From contig NZ_CP104578.1 in NCBI RefSeq assembly GCF_036826855.1, forward strand, positions 7,932,501-7,996,500: DNA of 64,000 nt. Reading direction: 5' to 3'. The translations under genes were made by a program, and so were the position numbers. This DNA is from Streptomyces sp. SJL17-4 (GTDB lineage: Bacteria; Actinomycetota; Actinomycetes; Streptomycetales; Streptomycetaceae). The notes under the pieces were generated by a model. That model ran no database searches. It was given only the letters and a program-made list of their open reading frames with translations, and was not told the DNA's origin. Within the stretch, counting starts at the first letter, position 1, and each line of letters opens with the position of its first letter. This document shows positions 35,235-42,903 of this stretch, in pieces.

Positions 35235-35825
35235 GTGACAGCCACCGCGATCGGACCGGGCGGCGGCCTCATCGTGCCGCCCGGCCACGGAAAGACCCTG
35301 ACCACCGCCGCCCAGCACGTCACCTTCAAGGTCACCGGCGAGCACACCCGTACCGCTTCCACGTTCGAGGTCGTCGTCCCGCCCGGCTTCGACGTCGGCG
35401 CCCACGCCCACGGGCACAGCGAGGAACTCTTCTACGTCCTGGAGGGCGAACTCGACGTCCTCGCCTTCGAACCGCTCGTCCGCACCAAGGACAGCTGGCG
35501 GGAATGGGAGTCCGCCTCGGGACAGCGGGCCGTGCGCGCGACCGCCGGCACCCTCATCCTGGTGCCGCCGGGCTGCCCGCACGCCTTCGCCAACCCCACC
35601 GGCGACCCCGTCCGCATGCTCTTCCAAGCCTCGCCCCCGCCCGACCACGAGCGGTACTTCGAGGAACTCATGGACATCCTCGGCTCGGGCGGCGAGGTCG
35701 ACCACGGGGCCATCGAAGCGCTCCGCATCCGCTACGACATCGACCAGATCACCCCGCTCCGGCACGACGCCGACCGGATCCGGGGAGCCGAGGCCCCGGC
35801 CGGTAATCCTGTTGCCCGGCCCTGA
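35235..35825 (+). CDS. Cupin-domain protein
   Basis: 196 aa with one conserved beta-barrel cupin. Motif 1 is HAHGHSEELFYVLEGELD (two His and a Glu as metal ligands); motif 2 is ILVPPGCPHAFANP with the third His. It is the usual fold of metal-dependent dioxygenases, isomerases and sugar or small-molecule binders. The C-terminal helical tail after YFEELMDIL is longer than the minimal domain. Being just behind the P450 on the same strand, it may process or bind the P450 product; this is inference. GTG start behind GAGAGGAG. Confidence 0.85.
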   Translation: MTATAIGPGGGLIVPPGHGKTLTTAAQHVTFKVTGEHTRTASTFEVVVPPGFDVGAHAHGHSEELFYVLEGELDVLAFEPLVRTKDSWREWESASGQRAVRATAGTLILVPPGCPHAFANPTGDPVRMLFQASPPPDHERYFEELMDILGSGGEVDHGAIEALRIRYDIDQITPLRHDADRIRGAEAPAGNPVARP

Positions 35826-35848
35826 CCAGGGGTGTTGGAGTGGCCGGC

Positions 35849-36625
35849 ATGGAACCCCAGCACCTCCGTGACCTGTACGACCGTCAGCTCCGCCGCGACG
35901 CCCGCCCCGACGGGCCCGGTTGCCGCATCGAGCGCGTCGGCGACGTCGTCCGCCAGACCGGACCCGCGCACGCCTGGAACGGCGTCCTCTGGTCCGGTCT
36001 CGACGCCGCGGCCGCCGACCGCGCCATCGCCGGGCAGATCGACCACTACCGCGCCGAAGGCCTGTCCTTCGAGTGGAAGCTGTACGCCCACGACACCCCC
36101 GCCGACCTCGGCGACCGGCTGATCGCCGCGGGCTTCACCGCCGAGGACCCCGAGACCCTGATGGCCGCCGAGGCCGCCGCGCTGCCCCACGACGTACCGC
36201 TGCCCGCGGGCGTCGAACTCCGCGCCGTCACCGACGAGTCGGGGGTGCGCCAGGTGGCCGAGGTCCACGAACGCGCCTTCGGCACCGACAGCACCCACCT
36301 CGAACGCCAGCTCCTGGACCGGCTCGCAGCCGACCCCGACACCGTCACCGCCGTCGTCGCCCTCGCCGACGGCGAACCCGTCAGCGCCGCCCGCCTCGAA
36401 CTCTGCCCCGGAACCGACTTCGCGGGCCTCTGGGGCGGCGGCACCGTCGAGGCCTGGCGAGGCCGCGGCCTCTACCGCGCACTCGTCGCCCACCGCGCGC
36501 GCATCGCGGCCGAACACGGCCACCGCTACGTCCAGGTCGACGCGGCCGACACGAGCCGCCCCATCCTCCAACGCCTCGGATTCCGCACGCTTTCCACCAC
36601 GACCCCCCACACATACGGCGGGTAG
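35849..36625 (+). CDS. GNAT-family acetyltransferase
   Basis: 258 aa. The C-terminal GNAT domain shows ELRAVTDESGVRQVAEVHER, VVALADGEPVSAARLEL and GGTVEAWRGRGLYRALVAHRAR (acetyl-CoA pyrophosphate loop), then RLGFRTLSTTTPH. The N-terminal 110 residues form the lobe typical of two-part streptomycete GNATs. I chose ATG (MEPQHL) because GGAG lies 8 nt before it; a GTG three codons earlier overlaps that site. It starts 23 bp behind the cupin stop, so P450, cupin and GNAT may form one unit. Substrate unknown. Confidence 0.82.
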   Translation: MEPQHLRDLYDRQLRRDARPDGPGCRIERVGDVVRQTGPAHAWNGVLWSGLDAAAADRAIAGQIDHYRAEGLSFEWKLYAHDTPADLGDRLIAAGFTAEDPETLMAAEAAALPHDVPLPAGVELRAVTDESGVRQVAEVHERAFGTDSTHLERQLLDRLAADPDTVTAVVALADGEPVSAARLELCPGTDFAGLWGGGTVEAWRGRGLYRALVAHRARIAAEHGHRYVQVDAADTSRPILQRLGFRTLSTTTPHTYGG

Positions 36626-36730
36626 AACGACCCCCTCCCCCCGGCGCCCCCGGGGACCGGGACGACCGCGTGTCCGGAAACGATAGGGTGCCGTCCGGCA
36701 AGTGAGGTCTGCGTGGGGAGACACGAGTTC

Positions 36731-38695
36731 ATGAGTGGTCAGCAGTCGGGACGAGCGGGCGGCGCGGGCGAGGTCTTCCAGCCGCTCGCGGCGGACGATC
36801 CCACCACGGTCGCGGGATACCGGCTCGCCGCACGGCTGGGAGCGGGCGGCATGGGCAAGGTGTACCTGTCGTACACCCCCGGGGGCCGGCCCGTCGCCAT
36901 CAAGCTGATCCGCCCCGAGTTCGGCGAGGACGCGGAGTTCCGCCGCCGCTTCGCGCAGGAGGTGCGCTCCGCGCAGCGCGTCCAGGGGCTCTTCACCGCG
37001 CCCGTGATCGACGCCGACCCCGAGGGGGCGCAGCCCTGGCTGGCGACCGCCTACGTCCCCGGCCCCTCGCTCGCCGACGCGGTCGTCTCCCACGGCGCAC
37101 TGCCCGTGGAGACGGTGCTGCTGCTCGTCGCGGGCATGGCCGAGGCCCTGCACGTCATCCACGGCGCCGGGATCGTGCACCGCGACCTCAAGCCGTCCAA
37201 CGTGCTGCTCGCCGCCGACGGGCCCCGCGTCATCGACTTCGGCATCGCCCACGCGGCCGACGCGACCTCGCTCACCGGCAGCGGGGTCACCATCGGCACC
37301 CCGTCGTTCATGGCGCCCGAGCAGGCCGCGGGACGCAAGGTGACCGCGGCCACCGACGTCTTCGCGCTCGGACAGGTCGCGGCGTACGCGTCGACGGGGG
37401 TCCCGGCGTTCGGCGAGGGGACCTCGCACGGCGTCCTCTACCGGATCGTGCACGAGGAGCCCGACCTCAGCGCGGTGCCGGAGCGCCTGAGCGAGCTGGT
37501 CACCCGGTGCCTCGCGAAGGACCCCGAGGCACGGCCGTCGCTCGCCGAGATCATCCAGCTCTGCCAGGCGGCGAACGCGGCGACGGTGCTCCGCAGGCCC
37601 GAGGACTGGCTGCCCGGGGCGGTCTCCGCCGACATCACGGCCCGCGCGGCTGCTCCGGCGCCCGTCCAGACGCCGCCGCCCCCGACGACCGCGCCCACGA
37701 CCGCGCCCACGGGCGGCTACACGCCCACCGCTCCGGCCGGACCGTCCGCGCCCGCCGCTGCCTACTCGCCGACCGCCCCGTCGACGCCGGCCCCGTCGAC
37801 CTCGGCTCCGCCGGCCGCCCCGCCGGGCGCGTATGGGCCGTCCGCCGGACACCGGGCGACGCCGCCGCCCGGGCCGTACAGCACGCCCCCGCCGCACGCG
37901 GCGCCGACCCACGCGGGACCGGCGCACACCGCACCGACCCATGCGGCACCCGGCCACGTCTACCCGCCGACGCCGACGCCGGGGCCGTACCCGCCGTCCT
38001 CGTACCCGCACCCCGGAGCCCCGGGCGGGCCGATGTCCACGCCGCCCGGCGCGCGGCGCGGCTCGGCCAAGAAGGGGCTGCTCGTCGCCGTGGCCGCCGT
38101 GGTCGCCTTCGGGGCCGTGGGCGGTGTCACCGCCTACACGCTCCTGAAGGACAAGGAGCAGACGAAGGCGTCGGACAACGACAAGCCGAGCGGTACGGGA
38201 GGCCCGACGGCTTCGGGAACCACCGGAACCACCGGAACCCCGGAAACCACCGGCACCGGTGGAACCAGCGGCACGCCGAGCGCGAAGCCCCCCACGGCGT
38301 CCGCCGCGGCGCCCGCCGACTTCAAGAACATCAACCTCACCGCCGGCTACCACCTGACCCTCGGGGACGAGGTCGTAAGGCCCCAGGACGGCGAGGACGG
38401 CGGGTACGAACTCTCCTACGACACCGGCGGTTACCTCGACTCCGAGAGCAGCGGCGGAACCATGGTGCTCCTCGACCCGGGGCAGGTGGGTTCGCTCGAC
38501 GTGTGCCGCGCGGAAACCCGGTTCACCCAGGACGTCTACGTGAACAAGCTGTCCCAGGGCCGCCAGCTCTGCGTCACGACAGGGACCGGCCACATCGGCC
38601 TCGTCACCGTGAAGGGCATCTCACCGGAGGACTCGCCCAGCACCTACATGACGCTCGACGTGACGGTCTGGCGCAACGCGGCCTCCACGTCGTAG
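36731..38695 (+). CDS. Transmembrane Ser/Thr protein kinase
   Basis: 654 aa. Kinase domain at about residues 27-290: LGAGGMGKVYLSYT, VAIKLIRPEF, HRDLKPSNVLL, VIDFGIAHAAD and a PSFMAPEQ activation loop. A long Pro/Ala/Thr-rich linker (about 305-440) follows, then one membrane helix (KKGLLVAVAAVVAFGAVGG) and a Thr/Gly-rich stalk with repeated TTGT/TTGTPETTG. A small extracellular domain of about 120 residues contains two Cys (LDVCRAE and QLCVTT). The topology is a sensor kinase with an unknown external ligand. GGGGAG precedes the ATG. The stop is one base from that of the convergent Cys-cluster gene. Confidence 0.9.
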   Translation: MSGQQSGRAGGAGEVFQPLAADDPTTVAGYRLAARLGAGGMGKVYLSYTPGGRPVAIKLIRPEFGEDAEFRRRFAQEVRSAQRVQGLFTAPVIDADPEGAQPWLATAYVPGPSLADAVVSHGALPVETVLLLVAGMAEALHVIHGAGIVHRDLKPSNVLLAADGPRVIDFGIAHAADATSLTGSGVTIGTPSFMAPEQAAGRKVTAATDVFALGQVAAYASTGVPAFGEGTSHGVLYRIVHEEPDLSAVPERLSELVTRCLAKDPEARPSLAEIIQLCQAANAATVLRRPEDWLPGAVSADITARAAAPAPVQTPPPPTTAPTTAPTGGYTPTAPAGPSAPAAAYSPTAPSTPAPSTSAPPAAPPGAYGPSAGHRATPPPGPYSTPPPHAAPTHAGPAHTAPTHAAPGHVYPPTPTPGPYPPSSYPHPGAPGGPMSTPPGARRGSAKKGLLVAVAAVVAFGAVGGVTAYTLLKDKEQTKASDNDKPSGTGGPTASGTTGTTGTPETTGTGGTSGTPSAKPPTASAAAPADFKNINLTAGYHLTLGDEVVRPQDGEDGGYELSYDTGGYLDSESSGGTMVLLDPGQVGSLDVCRAETRFTQDVYVNKLSQGRQLCVTTGTGHIGLVTVKGISPEDSPSTYMTLDVTVWRNAASTS

Positions 38696-38696
38696 T

Positions 38697-39512
38697 TCAG
38701 GACGCCCAGTGCGCGGGGCGCTCGAAACCCTCCGGAAGGCGGGTCGCGGCGTTCCCGCGCGCCGCGTTCAGCTGGGGCTGCGTCAGGAAGAGGGCGCCGG
38801 TCAGGTCCGCACCCGACAGATCGGCGTCCCGCAGGTCCGCGCCGATCAGATCCGTCAGCGACAGATCGGCACCCGTCAGATCGGCGGCGATCAGGAGCGC
38901 CCCGCGCAGGTCCGTGCCGCGCAGCTTCGCCCCGCGCAGCCTCTTGCCGATCAGGTCCGCCCCGCGCCGGCTCTTCGGCTTCCCGCCGGCCGTGGCGCGG
39001 ACGAGCTCGCTCGTCCGCAGGAGCAGCTGGTTCACCTCGGCGCGCACGTCCGGCACCCTCAGCTTCTCCAGGTCGTCCGCCGAGCCCCCGGTGAGCGCCT
39101 CGACCCGGGCGAGCGCCGTCCGCAGCTCGGCGTGGACGGGACGGGCCGCCGGGCGGGCCAGCGCCTCCGTGAGGTAGCGCAGCAGCTCGTGGAGCTGGCG
39201 CATCACGTAGAACACGTCGTACATCCGGCTCGCGGTCTCCGGCGCCTCGCGCCAGGACACACCGCCGAAGGTCACCTGGGAGACCTGCTGGCCGGCGCCG
39301 AAGCAGTCGTACACCGTGCAGCCCTGGAAGCCGCTCGTCCGCAGCCGGGTGTGGATGCCGCAGCGGAAGTCCTCCTGGAGGTTCCGGCAGGGCTCGCCCG
39401 GCGCCTTGTTCACGGCGAAGTCGGCCGACTTCGCGAAGGGCAGCGCCACGCAGCACAGGCCGAAGCAGTTGGCACAGTCGCCGCGCAGGGCGGATTCCCG
39501 GGTCTCGGGCAC
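38697..39512 (-). CDS. Cys-cluster plus pentapeptide-repeat protein
   Basis: 271 aa. The first 75 residues hold eight Cys: C13, C16, C20, C21, C42, C51, C65 and C70 (DCANCFGLCCVALPF at the start), a pattern like the YkgJ-type zinc/iron-binding cluster. A helical middle part follows. The C-terminal part (about 195-255) is a pentapeptide-repeat helix with A(D/K)L-type units (GADLIGKRLRGAKLRGTDLR, then ADLTGADLSLTDLIGADLRD). Pentapeptide proteins often mimic DNA or act as scaffolds; the metal cluster suggests a regulated or redox form. GTG chosen, with GAAGGA upstream, because the longer frame has no Cys-cluster homology before it. Confidence 0.75.
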   Translation of the reverse strand: MPETRESALRGDCANCFGLCCVALPFAKSADFAVNKAPGEPCRNLQEDFRCGIHTRLRTSGFQGCTVYDCFGAGQQVSQVTFGGVSWREAPETASRMYDVFYVMRQLHELLRYLTEALARPAARPVHAELRTALARVEALTGGSADDLEKLRVPDVRAEVNQLLLRTSELVRATAGGKPKSRRGADLIGKRLRGAKLRGTDLRGALLIAADLTGADLSLTDLIGADLRDADLSGADLTGALFLTQPQLNAARGNAATRLPEGFERPAHWAS

Positions 39513-39615
39513 GGTGGAACGGTTCCTTCGCTGGTCGGGGACGGTCCACTCACCGTATCGCGCTCCCCTCCAAACCCGTTGCAGAGATCGTTCGTGGCCC
39601 GCGAGGATCGGCGCC

Positions 39616-41136
39616 ATGCCGACATTCACCTCGTACGACGGAACCGAACTCGCCTACCGGATCGAAGGGGAGGGCGAACCCCTGGTGTGCCTCGCGGGCG
39701 GGCCGCTGCGTGACGCCGCCTACCTCGGTGACCTGGGCGGACTCACCGCGCACCGGACCCTGGTCCTGCTGGACGCACGGGGGACCGGGGCGAGCGCCGA
39801 GCCCGCCGACCCCGGCACGTACCGCTGCGACCGGCAGCTCGGCGACGTCGAGGCGCTCCGCGTCCACCTCGGCCTGGAGCGGATCGACCTGCTCGGCCAC
39901 TCGGCGGCCGGCAACCTGGCCACCCTGTACGCCGCCGCCCACCCCGAGCGGATCCGCTCCCTCGTCCTCGTCACCTCCGCGAGTCGCGCGCTCGGCGTCG
40001 GCACCACCGACGAGGAGTGGGACAAGGCGCTCGAGGTCTTCGCCGACCGGCCCTGGTACGCGCGGGCCAGGGCCGCGCTCGACTCGATCGGTCCGAACAC
40101 CCCGCTGACCGGTGTCCGCGAGATCGTCGCGCCCTTCGCGTACGGCCGCTGGGACGCGGCCTCCCAGGAACACGCGGCCCGTGAGGCCGAGCAGATGAAC
40201 TGGGAGGCCGCCCCCGCCTACCACGGCGAGGGCGCGTACACCCCGGAGGCGACCCGTCGCGCGATCACCGCGCTCACGGCGCCGGTCCTCGTCCTGGCGG
40301 GGGAGTACGACGCCGGCCCCACCCCGGCCAAGGCCGCCGAGGCCGCCGCCCTCTTCCCGGACGCCGAGCTGGTCGTCCTGCCGGGCGCCGGACACTTCCC
40401 GTGGGTGGACGACGCGGAGGCGTTCGTCCGCACCCTCGCCGCGTTCCTCGACCCGGAGGTCCGTACCGTCACGGTGGACGGCGTCCGCCTCGCCTACCGG
40501 GTACGGGGCTCCGAGGACGCCCCGCCCGTCGTCCTGGTCCACGGGCGGGGCGAGAACAGCACCACCTGGACGCGGATAGCGGCGGAGCTCGCCGCCGACC
40601 ACCGGGTGTACGCGGTCGACCTGCGCGGCCACGGACTCAGCGACCGGCCCGGCACCTACGGCTTCGACACCTTCCGCGACGAACTCGGCGGCTTCCTCAA
40701 GGCCCTCGGCCTCGCCGGCGCCACCGTCGTCGCCCACTCGATGGGCGGCGGGGCCGCCTGTCTCCTCGCGGCCCGGGAACCGGACCTCATCGGGCGGCTC
40801 GTCCTGGAGGACGTCCCCGTGTTCTTCCCGCTCGATCCGCCGCGCCCCCCGGCCGACCGCCCCGAGGGTCCGCTCGGCTTCGACTGGGAGATCGTCCCGT
40901 CCACCAACGCCCAGCTGAACGCCCCCGACCCCGCCTGGCGCGAGGAACTCCCCGCCATCACGGCCCCGACCCTTCTCGTGGCGGGCGGCCCGACCAGCCA
41001 TGTCCGCCAGGACCAGCTGGCCTGGCTGGCCGACCGCATCCCCGACGCCCGGCTCGTCACCGTCGGGGTGGGGCACCTCGTCCACACGGACGCCCCGGAG
41101 GAGTTCCTCGCCGAACTGCGGGAGTTCGGACTCTAG
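39616..41136 (+). CDS. Tandem alpha/beta hydrolase (two domains in one chain)
   Basis: 506 aa containing two complete alpha/beta-hydrolase domains. Domain 1 (about 1-285): LVCLAGGPLRDAAYLG, nucleophile GHSAAGN (S96), acid in LAGEYDAGPTP, His in GAGHFPWVDD; it resembles proline iminopeptidase-like enzymes. Domain 2 (about 288-506): VVLVHGRGENSTTW, nucleophile AHSMGGGAAC (near 375), His in VGVGHLVHTDAPEEF. Both begin with a similar (T)SYDGTELAYRI / VDGVRLAYRV strand, as expected from fusion or duplication. Both triads look intact. Substrates unknown; cytosolic. GCGAGGA precedes the ATG. Confidence 0.88.
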   Translation: MPTFTSYDGTELAYRIEGEGEPLVCLAGGPLRDAAYLGDLGGLTAHRTLVLLDARGTGASAEPADPGTYRCDRQLGDVEALRVHLGLERIDLLGHSAAGNLATLYAAAHPERIRSLVLVTSASRALGVGTTDEEWDKALEVFADRPWYARARAALDSIGPNTPLTGVREIVAPFAYGRWDAASQEHAAREAEQMNWEAAPAYHGEGAYTPEATRRAITALTAPVLVLAGEYDAGPTPAKAAEAAALFPDAELVVLPGAGHFPWVDDAEAFVRTLAAFLDPEVRTVTVDGVRLAYRVRGSEDAPPVVLVHGRGENSTTWTRIAAELAADHRVYAVDLRGHGLSDRPGTYGFDTFRDELGGFLKALGLAGATVVAHSMGGGAACLLAAREPDLIGRLVLEDVPVFFPLDPPRPPADRPEGPLGFDWEIVPSTNAQLNAPDPAWREELPAITAPTLLVAGGPTSHVRQDQLAWLADRIPDARLVTVGVGHLVHTDAPEEFLAELREFGL

Positions 41137-41191
41137 GGGGACTCCCGGCGGATCGGCCCCTGTCGATCGCGTCGTCGTGAGGCAGCCGAGG

Positions 41192-41542
41192 TCACCCGCC
41201 GTGGCGCTCCTGGGCGGCCATCACCTCGTCGCCGTGCTCGAAGGCCCACGCGCCGAAGGCGTCGATAGGACCGAGCAAGGTCCGTCCCAGGTCGGTGAGT
41301 TCATAGCTGATCCTGGCCGGCGTGCCGTCCTCGACGTGCCGCTCCACCAGGCCGTTGAACTCCAGCCGCCGCAGTGTCTCGGTGAGGACCTTGGAGCTGA
41401 TGCCGCCGATGCGTTCGCGGAGTGCGCCGTGGCGGCTCGGGCCCTGCCGCAGGGACCAGAGCACCACGGCGTTCCAGGTGTTCGACAGCAGGTCGAAGGC
41501 GAGGCGGGCGCGGCAGTCGGCGAGGTAGGCGTCGTGAGTCAC
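41192..41542 (-). CDS. HxlR-family transcriptional regulator
   Basis: 116 aa winged-helix protein of the HxlR/MarR-like group. LLSNTWNAVVLWSLRQGPSRHGALRERIGGISSKVLTETL would be the full recognition core; its visible keys are the W-N-x-x-V-L start, the GGISSKVLTETLRRL helix and the LVERHVEDGTPARISYELT wing. The usual redox Cys near the N-terminus is present (ADCRARL). The GTG start is set by homology; the ribosome site is weak. It diverges from the F420-reductase-like gene across about 76 bp that contain GTACC-AGAT-GGTGC, a probable operator. Confidence 0.82.
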   Translation of the reverse strand: MTHDAYLADCRARLAFDLLSNTWNAVVLWSLRQGPSRHGALRERIGGISSKVLTETLRRLEFNGLVERHVEDGTPARISYELTDLGRTLLGPIDAFGAWAFEHGDEVMAAQERHGG

Positions 41543-41618
41543 GTACCAGATGGTGCCCGACCGCCTTCCTAGTGTCGTTCCCGAGGCGCTGAAGGACAGC
41601 GCCGAGAGGGGATGGACG

Positions 41619-42275
41619 ATGAGGATCGGCGTACTGGGAACGGGCAACATGGCGGACGCCCTGGCCACCCACTGGGTACGGGCGGGACACGAGGTGCTCG
41701 TCGGGGGCCGCGACGAGAACAGGGCGCGGCGTCTCGCGGGCCGCCTGGGCGGCGGAACCGGATACGGGAGCCTGCGCGCGGCGGCCGGATTCGGCGACGT
41801 GGTCCTCGCCGCGCTGCCGTACGGGGCGGGCGAGGAGGTCGTCGGCGAGCTGCGGGCACCCCTGGCCGGGAAGGTGCTGCTCGACTGCTCCAATCCCGTG
41901 GGACCCGGCTTCCGGCTCCTCACGGACGGCGGCCCCTCGGCCGCGGGGCTTCTCGCGGCCGCCGCCCCCGACGCACGGGTCGTCAAGGCCTTCAACCTCT
42001 GCCACGAGGACGTGTGGAGGATGGACCCTCCCGTCTTCGACGGGCAGCGTCTGGCCGTCCCGGTGTGCGGCGACGACGACACCGCGCTCGCGCTCGTACG
42101 GCAGTTGGTCCGGGACGCGGGCTGCGCACCGCTGACCGGGGGCGGCCTCGACAGGGCGGGGCTCCTGGAGGCGACGGCCGCGCTCTACATCGGGCTGTGG
42201 GTCGGGGAGAACGCGGACGCCCGGGCGATGGCGCCGCCCCTGGCGTTCGCGACGGGGCCGGGAGAAACGCCGTAG
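41619..42275 (+). CDS. NADP-binding reductase of the F420:NADP oxidoreductase family
   Basis: 218 aa single Rossmann-type domain. It starts MRIGVLGTGNMADALATHWV (dinucleotide fold), then VLVGGRDENRARRL (phosphate-binding Arg positions that favour NADP), AALPYGAGEEVV and LDCSNPVG. This is the architecture of archaeal and actinobacterial F420-dependent NADP reductases and related NAD(P)-binding proteins that lack a second catalytic domain. GAGGGG precedes the ATG. It is divergently paired with the HxlR regulator, which probably controls it, a common arrangement for stress- or quinone-induced reductases. Confidence 0.8.
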   Translation: MRIGVLGTGNMADALATHWVRAGHEVLVGGRDENRARRLAGRLGGGTGYGSLRAAAGFGDVVLAALPYGAGEEVVGELRAPLAGKVLLDCSNPVGPGFRLLTDGGPSAAGLLAAAAPDARVVKAFNLCHEDVWRMDPPVFDGQRLAVPVCGDDDTALALVRQLVRDAGCAPLTGGGLDRAGLLEATAALYIGLWVGENADARAMAPPLAFATGPGETP

Positions 42276-42310
42276 GGCTCCTGGATGTGTTGATCACGAG
42301 CGTGGTGCCC

Positions 42311-42348
42311 CGCGCCGTTCATGGGCCGATCGGCCCATGAACGGCGCG
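42311..42348. terminator. 38-bp perfect palindrome, terminator
   Basis: Two perfect 19-bp arms (CGCGCCGTTCATGGGCCGA and complement) meet without a spacer, 36 bp after the reductase stop. As RNA it folds into a long hairpin with a tight loop; as DNA it could extrude a cruciform. It should terminate the upstream message. Confidence 0.75.
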
Positions 42349-42445
42349 CCTCGGTCGTGGGCGCGGACGCCGGTGGAGGATCGGAGGGGCGCCGCCCTCG
42401 GACGGTGCCCGGCAGCGCAACGGCGCGATACGACAGGAGCCAGGT

Positions 42446-42856
42446 GTGACCACTCGTCTCAACCCCTACCTCAACTTCTCCGGCGACGCGAAGCAGGCCC
42501 TGGAGTTCTACAAGCAGGTCCTCGGGGGCACCCTCAGCCTCAACACGTACGGCGGGTTCGGCGCCGAGGCGCCGCCCGGATACGCCGAGAAGATCATGCA
42601 CGGCATGCTGGAGACGCCCAGCGGCTTCACGCTGATGGGCGCCGACAACCCGCCGGGGACGGAGAAGCCGGGGAAGGGCTTCGCGGTGAGCCTGAGCGGC
42701 GACGACGCCGAGGAGCTGCGCGGCTACTGGGAGAAGCTGTCCGAGGGCAGCGCCGTCTCGGTCCCCCTGGAGAAGCAGATGTGGGGCGATGTGTTCGGCA
42801 TGTGCACGGACAAGTTCGGGGTCACGTGGATGGTCAACATCACCGAGGCGGGCTGA
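42446..42856 (+). CDS. PhnB-like VOC-family protein
   Basis: 136 aa vicinal-oxygen-chelate fold of the PhnB/DUF1428-like branch. It starts with RLNPYLNFSGDAKQALEFYK, then GGTLSLNTYGG, HGMLETPSGFTLMGAD and ends with DKFGVTWMVNI, a hallmark of this group. The usual metal ligands of glyoxalases are only partly kept, and PhnB-like proteins have no firmly known activity. ACAGGAG lies just before the GTG. It is convergent with the fadD19-like gene and does not look like part of that cluster. Confidence 0.85.
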   Translation: MTTRLNPYLNFSGDAKQALEFYKQVLGGTLSLNTYGGFGAEAPPGYAEKIMHGMLETPSGFTLMGADNPPGTEKPGKGFAVSLSGDDAEELRGYWEKLSEGSAVSVPLEKQMWGDVFGMCTDKFGVTWMVNITEAG

Positions 42857-42903
42857 ACCGGCTCCGGTTCGCAGACGTTCCCGCGGAGAACGCGTGACGC
42901 GCC

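Noticed and set aside
33983..36625. P450, cupin and GNAT as part of a natural-product cluster
   Set aside because: No polyketide, peptide or terpene core enzyme, transporter or resistance gene is adjacent; reported only as an unusual small operon.
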